The notes: generated from the sequence alone by a model not told the origin. A stretch of DNA of 64,000 nt from Odontocerum albicorne (GCA_949825065.1 OX463854.1:13367112-13431111); one strand, 5' to 3'; counted from the first letter of the stretch, positions 47,247-60,438 are shown. Program-made: numbers and translations.

Positions 47247-47570
47247 CCTTATTATACACACGATTCCATATAAAGTTATTTTAAAGATAACATTGTTCCA
47301 CCTCCAAATACATTATATGATATATATTGAGATGGATTTTATCGTAATTCATGATTATAATAAAATAATACTGTAAAGAAAACCGTATTCGAACCCATAT
47401 TCTTATTCCAAATAAACATTTTTGAAAAAAGTATGCCATGTAATTTTTTTGTATTATACGCACGATTCAATACGAAATTTTAATAAAATTGCCTTTGTTC
47501 CAACTCCAAGTACATTAAATATATTCCGTGATAGATTCAGGTGCGTTATTATAATTAAAGGTTTCATTTC
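47247..47570. repeat. diverged tandem duplication
   Basis: A segment from about 47252 (TTATACACACGATTCCATA, TTGTTCCACCTCCAAATACA) recurs from about 47455 (TTATACGCACGATTCAATA, TTGTTCCAACTCCAAGTACA) at an offset of roughly 205 bp. Confidence 0.6.
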
Positions 47571-47683
47571 TGTTATTTTTACATGAAATTAAAAAGAACA
47601 GATGATAAGCAAAATATTCAATAAAATTTAAAATGAAATATATTTTTTTTACATTTAAAACTTGATATAATTGTTATATCCGT

Positions 47684-48389
47684 GCTATAATTGTTATATC
47701 CAACATTAATTTCTGCCAAAAACAGTGCTATAATTGTTATATCCAACATTCATTCCTGCCAAAAACAGTGCTATAATTGTTATATCCAACATTCATTTCT
47801 GCCAAAAACAGTGCTATAATTGTTATATCCAACATTCATTCCTGCCAAAAACAGTGCTATAATTGTTATATCCAACATTCATTTCTGCCAACAACAGTGC
47901 TATAATTGTTATATCCAACATTCATTTCTGCCAAAAACAGTGGTATAATTGTTATATCCAACATTCATTCCTGCCAAAAACAGTGCTATAATTGTTATAT
48001 CCAACATTCATTTCTGCCAACAACAGTGCTATAATTGTTATATCCAACATTCCTTTCTGCCAAAAACAGTGGTATAATTGTTATATCCAACATTCATTTC
48101 TGCCAACAACAGTGCTATAATTGTTATATCCAACATTCATTCCTGCCAAAAACAGTGGTATAATTGTTATATCCAACATTCATTTCTGCCAACAACAGTG
48201 CTATAATTGTTATATCCAACATTCATTTCTGCCAAAAACAGTGCTATAATTGTTATATCCAACATTCATTTCTGCCAAAAACAGTGATATAATTGTTATA
48301 TCCAACATTCATTTCTGCCAAAAACAGTGCTATAATTGTTATATCCAACATTCATTTCTGCCAAAAATAGTGCTATAATTGTTATATTA
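47684..48389. repeat. 43-bp satellite, 16 units plus a partial
   Basis: The word GCTATAATTGTTATATCC recurs every 43 bp from 47684 to 48372, with ATTCATTTCTGCCAAAAAC completing the unit. Variants (GG or GA for GC at the start, TTCC for TTTC, CAACAAC for CAAAAAC) are distributed in a mosaic; CAACAAC marks units 5, 8, 10 and 12, and GGTATA marks 7, 10 and 12. No unit-length change is seen. Confidence 0.93.
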
Positions 48390-51300
48390 GGTCCTTACAT
48401 ATGAAATTGGCGTTTTGTTTGGGAGGAACATAAAGTTGATTTTTTTTAATATAATATATTTATTTAATCAAAGTATGTACCATTGCTATCTATAAATAGT
48501 AAAAAGAATATTTAAAAATAATTAATTTAATATTTAATAATAGCATAAAAATATTAATATATTTAATATACAAAAATATTTATTTAATATCATTAAGCAT
48601 TTTTTATTATTATCACATTGTTTTATTTATTATTCAAATTATTATTTATTATTATATAAAAAAAAATCGAGTCAATTTCAATTTTTTACTTAACAAAATA
48701 CGATCTCGAGTTAATTTATTATTTTTATTTTTTTCGCAGAAATTTTATGAAAACTTTTTTGAGTTAGATCGCTATTTTTGTTCATTAAGAGGGGATATCG
48801 AAACCGCTTGCAAAATAGTTTCAATATACCCACTGATTCGAACATTAAGTTTTAATACAAATGATACTTTTCGATCTAGCGTTCATAATTTAAGCTTTAT
48901 TCAGAAAATGTAGGTTTAAAAAAAATGTATGCTCTATATCAGATTACAGCAATTAACAGAACAGAATAGATGACATTAACCTTTCCCTTGCTGTGCTAAA
49001 AAAATCTGCCTGTCCGGTGATGTGTATTCAATACACATCTAAAAATAAGCGATTTAAAATCGGTAAAATAAGAATATTCATAGCCAATCGCTTAAATAAA
49101 TAAAATTTGAAGTCAAAGGGGACAATAATTGAAATTTAATTGCTGAAAACATGATTCTATTTCTTGCGTTCCTATATACCGAAGTAGAGTGAGAGTGAGA
49201 CGTGAATAGCGTCGTTTTCTCACCCATAGCGGTTTTTAGAATTAATATACCTACGTCACACACTGGCATAAGTTTGATTGTATTGGGGAATTTATTCCCG
49301 ATTTTCACAAAATATCTCTGATTTTGCCGATAAGTCCTTATTATTATTAATATCATTTGTTCATTCAATGCGTAAATGTATTACGGAGGAATACCTAAAA
49401 GCTGAACCCAGTATTTATTATAAAGTATTTAGAAGCAATGTGTTCTATTGTAGTTACACATCACAGGGAAGGAAGGGTTAAAGAATAACAAAATTGAATC
49501 CATTGGGAACCCAACCAATCACTTATTACATTTCATGCCTAGACTCTTGTTTTATTGTTTTTCTGTAGCTTAAGTGCTTCTAATCATGAATTTAATAGCT
49601 CAATTCAGCAACACAAACATAGCACTCTATAAAACTGTATTGTACGAAAGGCAGTAGCAGATTTAACCAGCCGGTCATCTTGCAACTTTGATCTCCTTGT
49701 CATTAGAACTTTGGATTTGATTTGTTAAGACTGTAGATTACTCAAGTGTCACATCTTTCAGTATATGCACAGGGGTCTTCCATCCAGAAGATTGCTGACA
49801 ATCATTCGCAATCACGAAGGATAGCCTATCGTTTCGTCGTATCATTACTTATGCCTAAAAATATTTTTTTAAGAATAGAACAACAACTTGAACAAGAAAG
49901 AACTAACATCAGCTGATTAAATATTTGTGAATAACGGGAGGATAAGTTAAAGTTCAAAGAGGTTAAATAGCTATAAATAAAAGGTTGTATACGAATGACC
50001 TCCCGACCCTATGAAAGAGCAAAACTTAGTAAAGACCTTATACTTTTTACTATTCCAGATCCAAAATCTGTATATTGGCAATGTTGCCTCTTTCCTAAAA
50101 CGTTGACTCCGATTTATTTATAAGCTGTCAACTTCCCTGTCTTTGTATTCTATCTTTTAGGTAGGCGTCCACGAAGAAGATTATCAGGAAGTCTTTCGTG
50201 AAGTACATAAAAGCAGATTTTTGATGTTTCTATCCTTTTCGAATTCGCATGAGTTTTATTATTTGTCTTTCTCATCTGGTCTCTTTGATTTCGAAAATTT
50301 CTAGGCATCTCTTATTCTTTTCATCACACCTATCGCTTGAAAACTTTTCATCTCTGAGTTGAGAAAACTAACTAATGTTTTTTGAGTATCAGGTTTATTT
50401 AAACTTCGTCAGTCCTTCAATGTTTTATGCTCGTTTTTGTACCCTACATACAAATAAATACATTGAAATACAACGACCGCGTGAAAGAAACAAAATTATG
50501 CAATAGTACGTTTGTTAAGAGTTGCCAACAATTTATTTTATTCCGTGGCCTTGTTTTTAAGAGACTTGAAATGTTGTCTCGACTCCCGATGATACCAAAA
50601 AAGGGGGTCCCAATCAAGTAAAAAAAAAATTATCAGGCTACAACACTTATGCGCTCTGCATATATATACAAGTCTTGTTATCTCTTCCCTTTCGATTGTA
50701 CACGTGCAATGACGAGCCACGAGTCGCGTGCCCACTGCATTGGTTCTTGAACGGAAAACTCGATTACCAGGGCTGAAGACAACTTTCTCGAAAAATCTCT
50801 CGGCCACGCTCTTCAATTCGTTTTAATTACCAATTTGGATACATTGAAAAGTATCATACGAAAGAAAAAGATTTTTTTTATGCAATAATATTAATTTATA
50901 TATTGAATTATATAATAACCAACAGATTCATGGCACATTTGCGATAATCTGATGGCGCCGCATTAACTAGTCGTGGCAATGTCAACTGTAAACCTAAGAA
51001 ACAAGTAAACTCAGACCAACTAGCAGATCTGGACTGTGATAAAGATAGTGCCATTGAGATATTAACTTGCAAAAAGGATCCAATCCATATTCTCCCTGTT
51101 TTTATTATATTTTCTACAAATTTAATCCCTGCAAGTATCAGAATGTGGGGAATGGTTTAATTTAGTTAATGTGGTCAAATTAATTTGAAGATTATCGACT
51201 ATTTTACTTAAAAAATATTTTACGTGTGTATTTATGAATATCCCAATATCCAAAGATGATATGTTCCAACATATTTACATCTATATTCCACTAGTTCGAA

Positions 51301-52183
51301 ATATTGTATTGAGTTGGATTGAGGCTGAGTTTTGTTGTATTGAGTTGGGCTCAATGATGGGCAAGGTTTCGAAAGCGTTGTAACCTTCAGTTTCAGTACG
51401 ATATTGAAATTTATACCAAAACGTCGCTTATTTATTTTGAAATTAATTTGAAGATGAAGGTTACATTTTCAAACGTCGGCCATCATTTGAAGCTAACTGA
51501 ATACCTTCACTTCTAGGAATAATATTTTAAGCTAGTGCAAAGATGGTGTTTCCCAACAGATTAAAATTCCAACTTTGATGTACGAGTATGTGAAAGAAAC
51601 TTAGATTTAGAAAAATACTTTAAGAAGCCGAAAAAACGTTGGTTACACAGAGAATAATATATTATGGAGGGGAGGGGGAAGGGGTGCCAACATAAGAAAA
51701 GATAAATGATGAGATGAATAAAGTTAAACGTAAACTTATTCATTTAAGAATTCATTACAACATTTGACAATTTGGCGCAGGCTTATCAGACGAAGTAGAT
51801 AAAGAAAGTTACATGGTCGTTTATAATCTTTTTTAAATTTTGTATGACTATAAAATTCATGTACAATATAAAATACATCAATAAGAGTGATTTATCATCA
51901 ATCAAAATGAAAACGAATGAATGCTTAGTAGCAAGGGAGAATTGAGAATGAAACACGTAATAATTAGAATTTTACCTTTTTTCAATCGCATTTTAAAACA
52001 CTTCAATCACTTATTATAGGTATTAATGCGTTAAATAGTATGCAGAAGATCACGTGTTTGGTCATGTAGAATTAATGAAAAGACTGAAATAACAAATTAA
52101 CTTCATTTTGTGTTATAGAGTTGATGATGAAGAAGAATATGGGAGACTATGGCTTTGATAAAAACTAATATTGTTATTAAAAT
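48390..52183. other. no gene recognised
   Basis: AT-rich, nearly 4 kb. A less AT-rich patch at about 50660-50820 contains a minus-strand open frame of 92 codons and a TATATATA word; it could be a fragment of an LTR or promoter but nothing decisive is visible. TACGAGTA is at 51581. Confidence 0.4.
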
Positions 52184-52551
52184 GGTACTCGTATAATGGG
52201 CAAACTATAATAAATTATGTATGTATGTGTGTGGAAAATATATTTAAATAATTTCAATCTTTAACTGATTTAACTTTAAAATTTTAACAATAGATCTTTG
52301 GTATGGTACTCGTATAAGGGGCAAACTATAATAAATTATGTATGTATATGTTAAATTATGTAGGTATGGTACTCGTATAAGGGGCAAACTATAATAAATT
52401 ATGTATGTATATGTTAAATTGTGTACGTATGGTACTCGTATAAGGGGCAAATTATAATAAATTATGTATGTATGTGTGTGGAAAAAATATTTAAATAATT
52501 TCAATCTTTAACTGATTTAACTTTAAAATTTTTACAATAGATCTATAAGAG
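52184..52551. repeat. nested repeat: 63-bp units inside a longer duplication
   Basis: GGTACTCGTATAAGGGGCAA (or a close variant) occurs at 52184, 52305, 52368 and 52431; the last three are exactly 63 bp apart. The first and last units are each followed by the same tail (GTGTGGAAA, AATTTCAATCTTTAACTGAT, ACAATAGATCT). The array therefore has the form unit-tail, unit, unit, unit-tail. A minus-strand open frame here is only a shadow of the repeat. Confidence 0.88.
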
Positions 52552-53194
52552 GAAAACTTATTCTAAGAAAGTATAAACGCAACCAAACGTTGCCAATATT
52601 TGGCCAATAGTAAATTAAAATTGTCAAGTATTGACAAACAAAAAAAATGAAAAAAAAACATCGACAGAGAAACTGTAAATTTTTGACGTCCCTGGAAATA
52701 TTATCATGAAAAATAAAATAATTTATTTTGATTTTTTCAATGTCATGGTATTAGAGAAAAATTTTCAATGTCATTTCATATTTTATCTTATCTGTCTTGA
52801 TAAATATATTTTGATCATTCAACTTTGATGACTCTGCATAATTATTGGCAAATAAAAAGAAAAAGTTTTTTTTTTCAAAGTCCAATTACAGTGACGAACT
52901 GCGAGTTTTGTGCATATTCCAGTTATTTTCAAACCTGATACGCTTTTTATATGACTACAACTTAAATTTGTATGTGCTGAGGAATATCATATGAATACAT
53001 TTATGAACGCTAAATAACCATGGTGTCACAATTACACATTTAAAAATATCAGAATCAAACATCTTTCCATGTTAAAAAAAGTGTACATTAAACGAGTAAT
53101 AAACCTATCTATCATAACAAATGTTTATTTTTGTGAGCACAATTTATTTGTACGTCTTTTCACTGTACATACAACGAATGAAAAACTGGAAAAC

Positions 53195-53575
53195 TTGTAG
53201 CGACCGTGCGTGCGGTCACTGAACCCACTGAGGCGACCTTTGCCCGCGCGGTCATTGAACTCGCAAGTGGCGAGTGCGAGGCGGCACCGAGCGAAGGTCG
53301 CCCGCGCGGTCATTGAACTCACTAGTAGCGAAGAAAGGGACACCGATATATCTCTTGCCTCTCCTGCAGACCGTAATATGAAATATATATAGAACGTGCA
53401 ACAATAAACATGTGTTCAGCGGAAGCGAGACAGCGACACGTTTTGCGCCGTTCTATACATTATAAATACAGACGCTTACAATAAACTTTCTCTTTGCCTA
53501 TTCCGATTTCGACGACTTTTATTCAAAAAACTATCATCCTTCTATTCGGAACACAAGTCCCTAAAAACTAATACA
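53195..53575 (+). mobile_element. probable solo LTR (Ty3/gypsy-like)
   Basis: A 381-bp block starts TTGTAGCGACCG, ends CTAATACA and is flanked on both sides by the hexamer GAAAAC (53189-53194 and 53576-53581), a plausible target duplication. Its GC-rich start contains three partial copies of a GCGGTCA-TGAAC module. Promoter-like TATATATAG and AATAAA words, typical of LTR R-U5 organisation, follow. No internal gag or pol sequence is present. The orientation is inferred from the AATAAA position. Confidence 0.5.
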
Positions 53576-53829
53576 GAAAACATGATCTTTTAAGCGCGCA
53601 AATAAATGTTAAATTTTTTTCAGATTTGATTATTTATATTGATTTTACAGTTATTTTTGGCATAAAAAGATATCATGATGATTCTCATATTATAAATTTA
53701 TTTTGAAAATAAGAACATGCGAAATAACACTGTTTAATTAGACTTCTCGAAAATAAGTAATCTTATTTATTTAAACAATAAACTTTCTAATCATTCCTTT
53801 TTTTATCGTTTTTTCATTTTCAAATATCG

Positions 53830-54070
53830 ACGTCGCAATGAACGGCGGCCATCTTCCTCCAGTATAAGCAATCCTTTGCCTTATGTATCACCCTACTGCT
53901 TTTTTATTTGATCACTTAATCGCATGGGTGCTCAGCCTCTGCTATTTTTGTCATTCACTCTTCCCACCAGAATTGACTTACATGGCTGTAGTCATACCCT
54001 CCTCCCTATGTGTCCAAAATATCGGAAGATTATTATTTTGCCCATACAGAGAGACTCTTCTCAGCCTTGA
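53830..54070 (-). pseudogene. LINE C-terminal tail
   Basis: Minus strand in broken frames: IIIFRYFGHIGRR, then ILVGRVNDKNSRG, then MRLSDQIKK and EEDGRRSLRRR. This matches the LR-FGHI-RR..GK--GKRSRGR-P-RWSDQI..AEDR-RWR order of insect LINE C-termini. Several stops. Confidence 0.6.
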
Positions 54071-56974
54071 GTTCTGTAATAATCGATAAATTGGTTCTTC
54101 AACACAACATCTTCTTCTGTATGTCGCATGTCTTGAGTGTCAAAAAAAAAAAAAACGATGGTTGGGACCAACCGGGTTTGTTTTTCTAAGTATTCCTCGA
54201 TCCCTCCTGGTGACTCATCGCTTTCTTAGCCATCTAAATTTTGCACATTTTCTCCACATCGCACAAACTCCTATATTCAACCAAAAAAAAATTTAAATCT
54301 CAACAACATCTTACCAACATTTTTACGTTAAATCTTCACAACAGTGTTAATTAAGAAATACTCTACGCGATGTATTTTAATGTAGAAACAAAAATGTATA
54401 TTCAATATTTATTGAAGGAGGATTCTTCTAGAAAAAAATACAGTTTCAAATATATCGATCACTTAAATTAATTAAATATTTACTTTGTGAAACTCCATAT
54501 TACAATATTTAACAATAAATTACTTTATCATTTCCCTAATTACATGAATCCTCGCTACACGTGCTTGTATTTCCCATCCAGAGGCTTTCTTAATGTGAAA
54601 TGATCACAGTTTATTACGAAAGTAGTGCTAAGGTCAGACTGGTGTCATGTTACATCGAGAGTGTACGTGGTCTATTGACCTAAAGGTCACATGTTTAAGA
54701 GGGGGAAACCTTTTGCATTCTTTGGTTATTTATCACTTTTTTATATTTTACTTAACATATGGCTTTACGAGTATGTACCTATAGTGTTTCTAAATTTATC
54801 GTTTTGTATGACTTTTATGACGGATGAAAACTTTGAGTTTACTATATTTTAAAGTAATATTTATCTCTATAATATGGTTTGAAAATTCTGAAAAATTATT
54901 ATAAGATGGACAACACTTACGTTCTGGTGTTCTAATGTCTGTTTATATGTGTTATTCTAATATACACCTATGTACTTTCAAAGGCACATTCTATTTTACA
55001 TGCACAGCGGTTATGTTGGTTATCTTCCTTGTCTTTGGTGTTTAAATATTTTTATCTTTACTATAATTAGTGTTATATGCTTGTCTTATTTTTTCTTGAA
55101 GTAAGCGTGTGACATTCGGAGTTATTAACTCAACATGTAGAATTATCTTCCAGCTGTTTCAAATATTCAGTTCTTTTATTTTGGGGTAAATGTAGTAAGT
55201 AATCAGGCGTACCTTAATATTTTTCTTATGTATGCTCAATATTACTTTGTATATCCATATATTCTAGTTTTTTATGTTGTTAAAAGTTTCTTGATATATT
55301 TAGTATCGTTCAATGGCATACAAATTAATCTCGTTATCTTTGTGTAAAATACTGTTTTTTTATGGGAGTACAAATGATTCGAAGTAAAAAATGTGAACGC
55401 CTGTAAACGAATTTTACCGATACGTAAAAAATATAATATTGTGTAAATGTGAGTGATAAGATGGACGGAACAAATACATGAGTAAATAGGATCCTCCTTG
55501 AATGCTGTATTCAACATGTATCAAGACCGGGAAGGATTGAAATAGCTGTCGCATCAAGTTTCGGACAAATAAAGAAGAACCCTTATTTCGTTCGGCTTTA
55601 GTAGATACTTGATACAATTTATTTAGCCCAAAAGAAAGATCTCGCTGACTTTGAAACTAGATGACTTGTGATTAAATATATTTTTGTAAAATACCACGAT
55701 TTTTAGTGGAATAAAATATACAATGTAACCATACAACATACAATGTTACCAATATTGTCGATACACATCAACAGAAATAAAATTTCGTTAAGAATACAAA
55801 AACCTTCGATCTGTTATCATGTATGGAGAGATATTTGTAAACCGTCTTGCCATTTTCCTTTAGGCAAAATCGGAAGTCAAACTATTACACCATCGAATTC
55901 CCTATCTATGACCCATTATTAGAACGTGAGAGGTCGAGTGTGCGAGCAAGGACCAAAGTTTTGAATAAGTGCAAGCCGAAAATCGAACAAATATTTTTTT
56001 CCGCCTATTGAGAATATTTTAATGTTATCTAGATTGAATAGAAAAAATTGGAAATGGAGAATTTCTTGATTTTTTTCAATAGTATAATAATAGCAGAAAA
56101 TTTCTCAATAGTATCATAAGTAAATGGCACCTTTTCTTGAAGGGTTGTTTTTTTTTGTTTATTTATATATAAAATAATCAAACAAATTTAATGTAAAAAA
56201 ATAGATTATACTGTGTTTTGTGATGAATCTACTTCGACTTTTTATTAAACTGACATTTAAATCATACATATAATTCCATTTTACACTTCAATTTTCTGCA
56301 AACTGTGAAAGAATACTCCAAAAATTAATACATTTTCTTTTGTTTTTCTACTGCATATTTACAATATAGTTAAATTCTTAGTATTATCTATCATAATGAA
56401 ATGGAAACATGAGTGACAAGAAAGAATTAAAGAAATATGATGTGATGCTCCGTATACTATGGACCGCAAGGCAGGCCAACGTCTCTTTTATCCAATAATT
56501 AGAGATAACCAAAATGCTTTCGCAAACTTATAAGAAAAGTTTTCTAACTAACTTTCGGCGTGTGACCAGAAAGAATAACAAAAATCTAGAAAAATCGGTA
56601 ATTATGGTATGTTGAGATTTGAAGGAATGCTCGTATGCAAATATCCTATAAGACGAACGGCTCAAATAAGGCAACTAAAAGAGTCCTCTTTAAATGCTAC
56701 ATCCAACATGGATCAGGATCGAGAAAGATGGCGATAGGGGTAGGTGGAGAATCAAGTTTACTCAACTCACCAGTAGACGACAATATTTTCTTAATATGTG
56801 TAAATGGCGTATTATCATAAGTAATTTCCGTTATTGGGAACAAATTGTAATGATTTATTAGTGATCCCAATGACTCATCATACAATTTTTACCCATTCAA
56901 AGTAAGAAATTCCTCAGTGTCATCACAAAAATGACAGCTTACACATCATATTAAAATATTAAATAATCAGTCGG
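54071..56974. other. no gene recognised
   Basis: AT-rich, about 2.9 kb without recognisable coding or repeat structure. A TACGAGTA octamer is at 54766. Confidence 0.4.
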
Positions 56975-57265
56975 TAAAATGGAGAAAAAGGAAGTTTGAT
57001 CGAAAAGCACCCTGCGCTCGTCAATCGAAAAAAATGTGTTTTTCTCCATGACAATGTAAGACCCCATACAGCAAGATTAATACACCCATCATATTCACCA
57101 GACCCTGTATCATCCGATTATCATATGTTTCGATCGCTGCAAAATGCTTTGATGGGGGAAAATTTCTGTAAAAATCGGTTTCGAGAGTTTGTCGAAAACT
57201 TTTAAACGTCAAAAACAACGAAGTTCTAGACAAAAGATATTGAAAAGCTTCTTAAAAATAGCAAT
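56975..57265 (+). pseudogene. mariner transposase C-terminal remnant
   Basis: The frame reads LIEKHPALVNRKKCVFLHDN, VRPHTARLIHP, then SYSPDPVSSDYHMFRSLQNA and LMGENF. HDN..RPHTA and SPD..SDYH-FRSLQN are the second and third catalytic regions of irritans-group mariners. Only 21 residues separate the two aspartates instead of 34, so about 13 codons are deleted and the triad cannot be functional. The stop is at 57205; decayed C-terminal sequence continues to about 57265. Confidence 0.85.
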
Positions 57266-57279
57266 AAATCATTTTAAAT

Positions 57280-57323
57280 AATGAGTAAACAGTGTTTGAT
57301 AAAAATAAATTACAATGAGTAAA
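57280..57323. repeat. foldback-element end between direct repeats
   Basis: AATGAGTAAA (57280-57289) is repeated at 57314-57323. Between them lies CAGTGTTTGATAAAAATAAA plus TTAC, identical to the outer end of the foldback family at 9.3 and 38.9 kb. Confidence 0.65.
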
Positions 57324-58134
57324 TCATTATTAAAGATATCATTCCTGTTCTTGTATTAAAAATAAAAATATTAAATCGAAAGTTTTTTATGACTCAAACT
57401 AATGCTTTTATAAAATGTATTTTTAAAACAAAATATATTATGATATTAGAAATACGATATGAATTATCAATCTCAATTAATTATCTTTAACACAAATATA
57501 TATATTGAGGTGGATATATGTACGAGTATGAAGCTACATGTGTATAAAACGATATACTCGTATATAGCAAAAACAATACATAATATTTTGATGTTTAGAT
57601 TCATTCAGAGGTTAACGAGGGGAATCAAAAGATACGAAAAACAAGTAAAACCATGTTGGATAGACGATATACTCAAAATTGAGGGCATAAGGTAGTAGAA
57701 AACAAGTACCTACTCGTAAATAGTCGATTTTGAACGCTTATGTTTAGCAGTCAACTAATTCCATGGCTGAAAATGAGATAAAGGATGATTTACCGTAGAT
57801 ATATTTACTTTTTTCCTATTATCTTATAAAAAAGGGGCTCTACTTTATCTTAGAATAACAGTTAAGTTTACGTGTTAAAAAAACTGTTATGAATTTAAAA
57901 TGCAAAACAATTGATTTTTTTTAAATTAAGTGTTTTATATCAAGAAAACATAAATATTTTAAATTAAAGAAACTTATATAAATTTAAAATGCATAACAAT
58001 TTGTTTTCTACAAAATTTTGTGTTTTTAATCAAGAAAACATAATATAATAGATGGAATCAGAGAGTTATTCAACAACGTCTATTTACCCAAGGAAATATC
58101 ATATTCTAAGTATACATGTACAAGAGTGCAGGCT
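57324..58134. other. no gene seen
   Basis: AT-rich, with three TACGAGTA-type octamers (57521, 57555, 57711). A short direct duplication (AATCAAGAAAACATAA-like words near 57938 and 58018) is present. Confidence 0.4.
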
Positions 58135-58215
58135 GAAAAAAATCTGGTGTCCTCGCGGCCGGGCTCGCCCTTTATTAATGGGGTGTTTCTTGGCCGGGGG
58201 GATGTTATGAGATGA
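58135..58215. repeat. GC-rich block shared with 6990-7090
   Basis: TGGTGTCCTCGCGGCCGGGC and GATGTTATGAGATGAG align with the block beside the 7-kb mariner remnant. It stands out from the AT-rich surroundings. Confidence 0.55.
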
Positions 58216-60089
58216 GCCCAGATATTTTAATAGCTTCTCTCTCTCAAATGTATTTTCTATAGTTTATTTTCAGATGTACGTGCGATTTCGGAACGTATTT
58301 ATATATCAAAAAACCTATATTAATTTATTTAAAAAAATAGAAAAGGAAGGGAATGACTATTCTTCGACAGTCACACGCATCATCCATCTCAAGGTTCGGA
58401 TATCCAAAGTTGTCAATTTAGAGGCATTTTATAAGTTAGTTAACTACCATATATTCAAAACTATCCGAGACTGCAGTGTTCTCATTTCTGATCCTATGGA
58501 GTCTAAGTAAAGGTGAATTTTCAAAAAAATTCGTTGTGTAATTTTTACATAAAAATTAATCCTGCAGCCTAGTCGTACTTGTTGGAACTGTAATATTAAT
58601 GAATTCTAGGAGCTTCGGAGATCAATAATTTAATTGATGATTTTAAAATAAAAATTAAATCTAATGTTTTTCGCCAATCAGAAAGCTAAATCAGGTAAGT
58701 GTGTGATAACAAGAGATTATAATTGATATTATTATCTATAAAAATCCATTTAAAAATAGACGTGGTGCAAACACCTGTGCTAGGAACAAATTAATGTTAA
58801 GAACAAACTAATGTTGTTTGTGTTTGCTTGTCATTCAAACAAATTAACTTTTACATAACCGCCTGAAATTCAGCACGTGAAATGAATTTTAAACAAAATC
58901 AATGCTAACCTAATCTGCAGAAACATTTAGATCATGGGACGAACATCACATTTTTTATTCCGTTTTTGAATATAGTAACATTGTGTAGCTTTAAATGACA
59001 ATAAAGCTTTTAAGGTTCATAATTGTTTATTCGAGAGACCGAACTTCATTAAAATTATTCTAATTTAACACTTTTAATAAAAAAAATCTTAAACATATTA
59101 CATTTATTACACACTTTCTATTCTTGAGCCTAAAAACGTCGACAACTCTTGTTAAAATTTACAAATAATTTTACGTCTTTTTTTTTATATGGTTATAATT
59201 TTGACAGCACTTAGTTCTTAAAAAGTACTTTAAACCAGTATATACATCACACTTATTTTTATTTTTATTTACTTTTAAATACTTCACTGGACACGTTCCG
59301 ATTTAACGAGTTTGTTGTCATGTATCTTAGTAATATATTATATATCTTTCAAAAAAACAATAAAAAAATATACATGTGTATGTCAAATCCTGAACAAAAT
59401 AATGCATTACTAACATATTCAACAAACGTTTAAAAATTTCAATTCAAAATAACTTGAATGAAAAAATCTTAACTAAACCAATGGAAAAGAAATTGGCGAT
59501 GACGTAATAGTGAAATGAAAATAAAAATCGAATGAAAACACACTGCTCAACTGAAATGGGATGTAATATAATTGAAGCCGCTGTTTGCAGCATATCAACA
59601 AGAATGTGTGAATATCTTTGGATCATAACTGGTTTCGAAGCCTGAAACGGCTGAATACAGGAAGATACACCATGAAGAGTTAAGTGCGGTAAACTGAAAC
59701 GTCAATCGGCAATCTCTGCCTGAGCGATGTGCCAGTTTGTGAATTGAGAGATGCTGAACACTTTCGACGAAATGCAAAGAGGGGATGGAAAGTTAAGGAT
59801 GTTTTATATTTTTATGTATGATAAGTGCACTCATAACTGCGTATTGATATTCGATCAGTTTAGTTCATTTTGGTTTTGTGCGATGTGTTTTTTCTTAGAT
59901 TGAACGTTATTTGTATTTTTTATTTACTTACTTCTATGACCTAATTGAAAAAAAAACGGGTGTCTTCAATCGGAGGTTCTGAGTTCAATGTCTGATGATA
60001 ACCAAAAACTAAATAAAAATTCTCAGTCAATGTTTCGTTTTCCCTTTGGCATTACCAAATTGATGATTCAGGTACATTAAAAGGGTGAC
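58216..60089. other. no gene recognised
   Basis: AT-rich; open frames present show no known domain. Degenerate SINE-like words (GGAGGTTCTGAGTTCAATG) occur near 59970. Confidence 0.4.
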
Positions 60090-60165
60090 CGGGAAAAACC
60101 ATCATCTACAGCTCACGTAATCAGTCTTCGGGTAAAAAATCACTGAAAAAGGTATGGAACTTACG
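60090..60165. repeat. dispersed short repeat, copy 4 of 4
   Basis: GCTCACGTAATCAGTCTTCG followed by AAAATCACTGAAAAAGG fits the pattern at 4516, 20930 and 31672, with more divergence. Confidence 0.3.
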
Positions 60166-60438
60166 GTCCATCATTGCACATATTAGTAAAACTACCGCAT
60201 GTAAAGAAATAAAACACATACACACCAACTTGGTGCGCGCGTATATTGTTAATCAATGAACTCTTTAACTAGATTGGCACCCTTTTTATTATTTTTAAGT
60301 ACCATCGTGAATTTGACTTGAAATCCCCAGATGGAAGTCAAACGTCTTACCAATTGGGGCACGGAGATCATCAATGTAAGCTGGTTAGAGTTTAACTAGG
60401 AAAAATACTCGCTTTTGACAAACTATGAGTAATGATAT

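Noticed and set aside
47684..48389. CRISPR-like array
   Set aside because: Units are contiguous with no spacers, and the genome is eukaryotic.
52244..52504. 86-codon minus-strand frame with repeated LPLIRVPY
   Set aside because: Shadow of the 63-bp tandem repeat.
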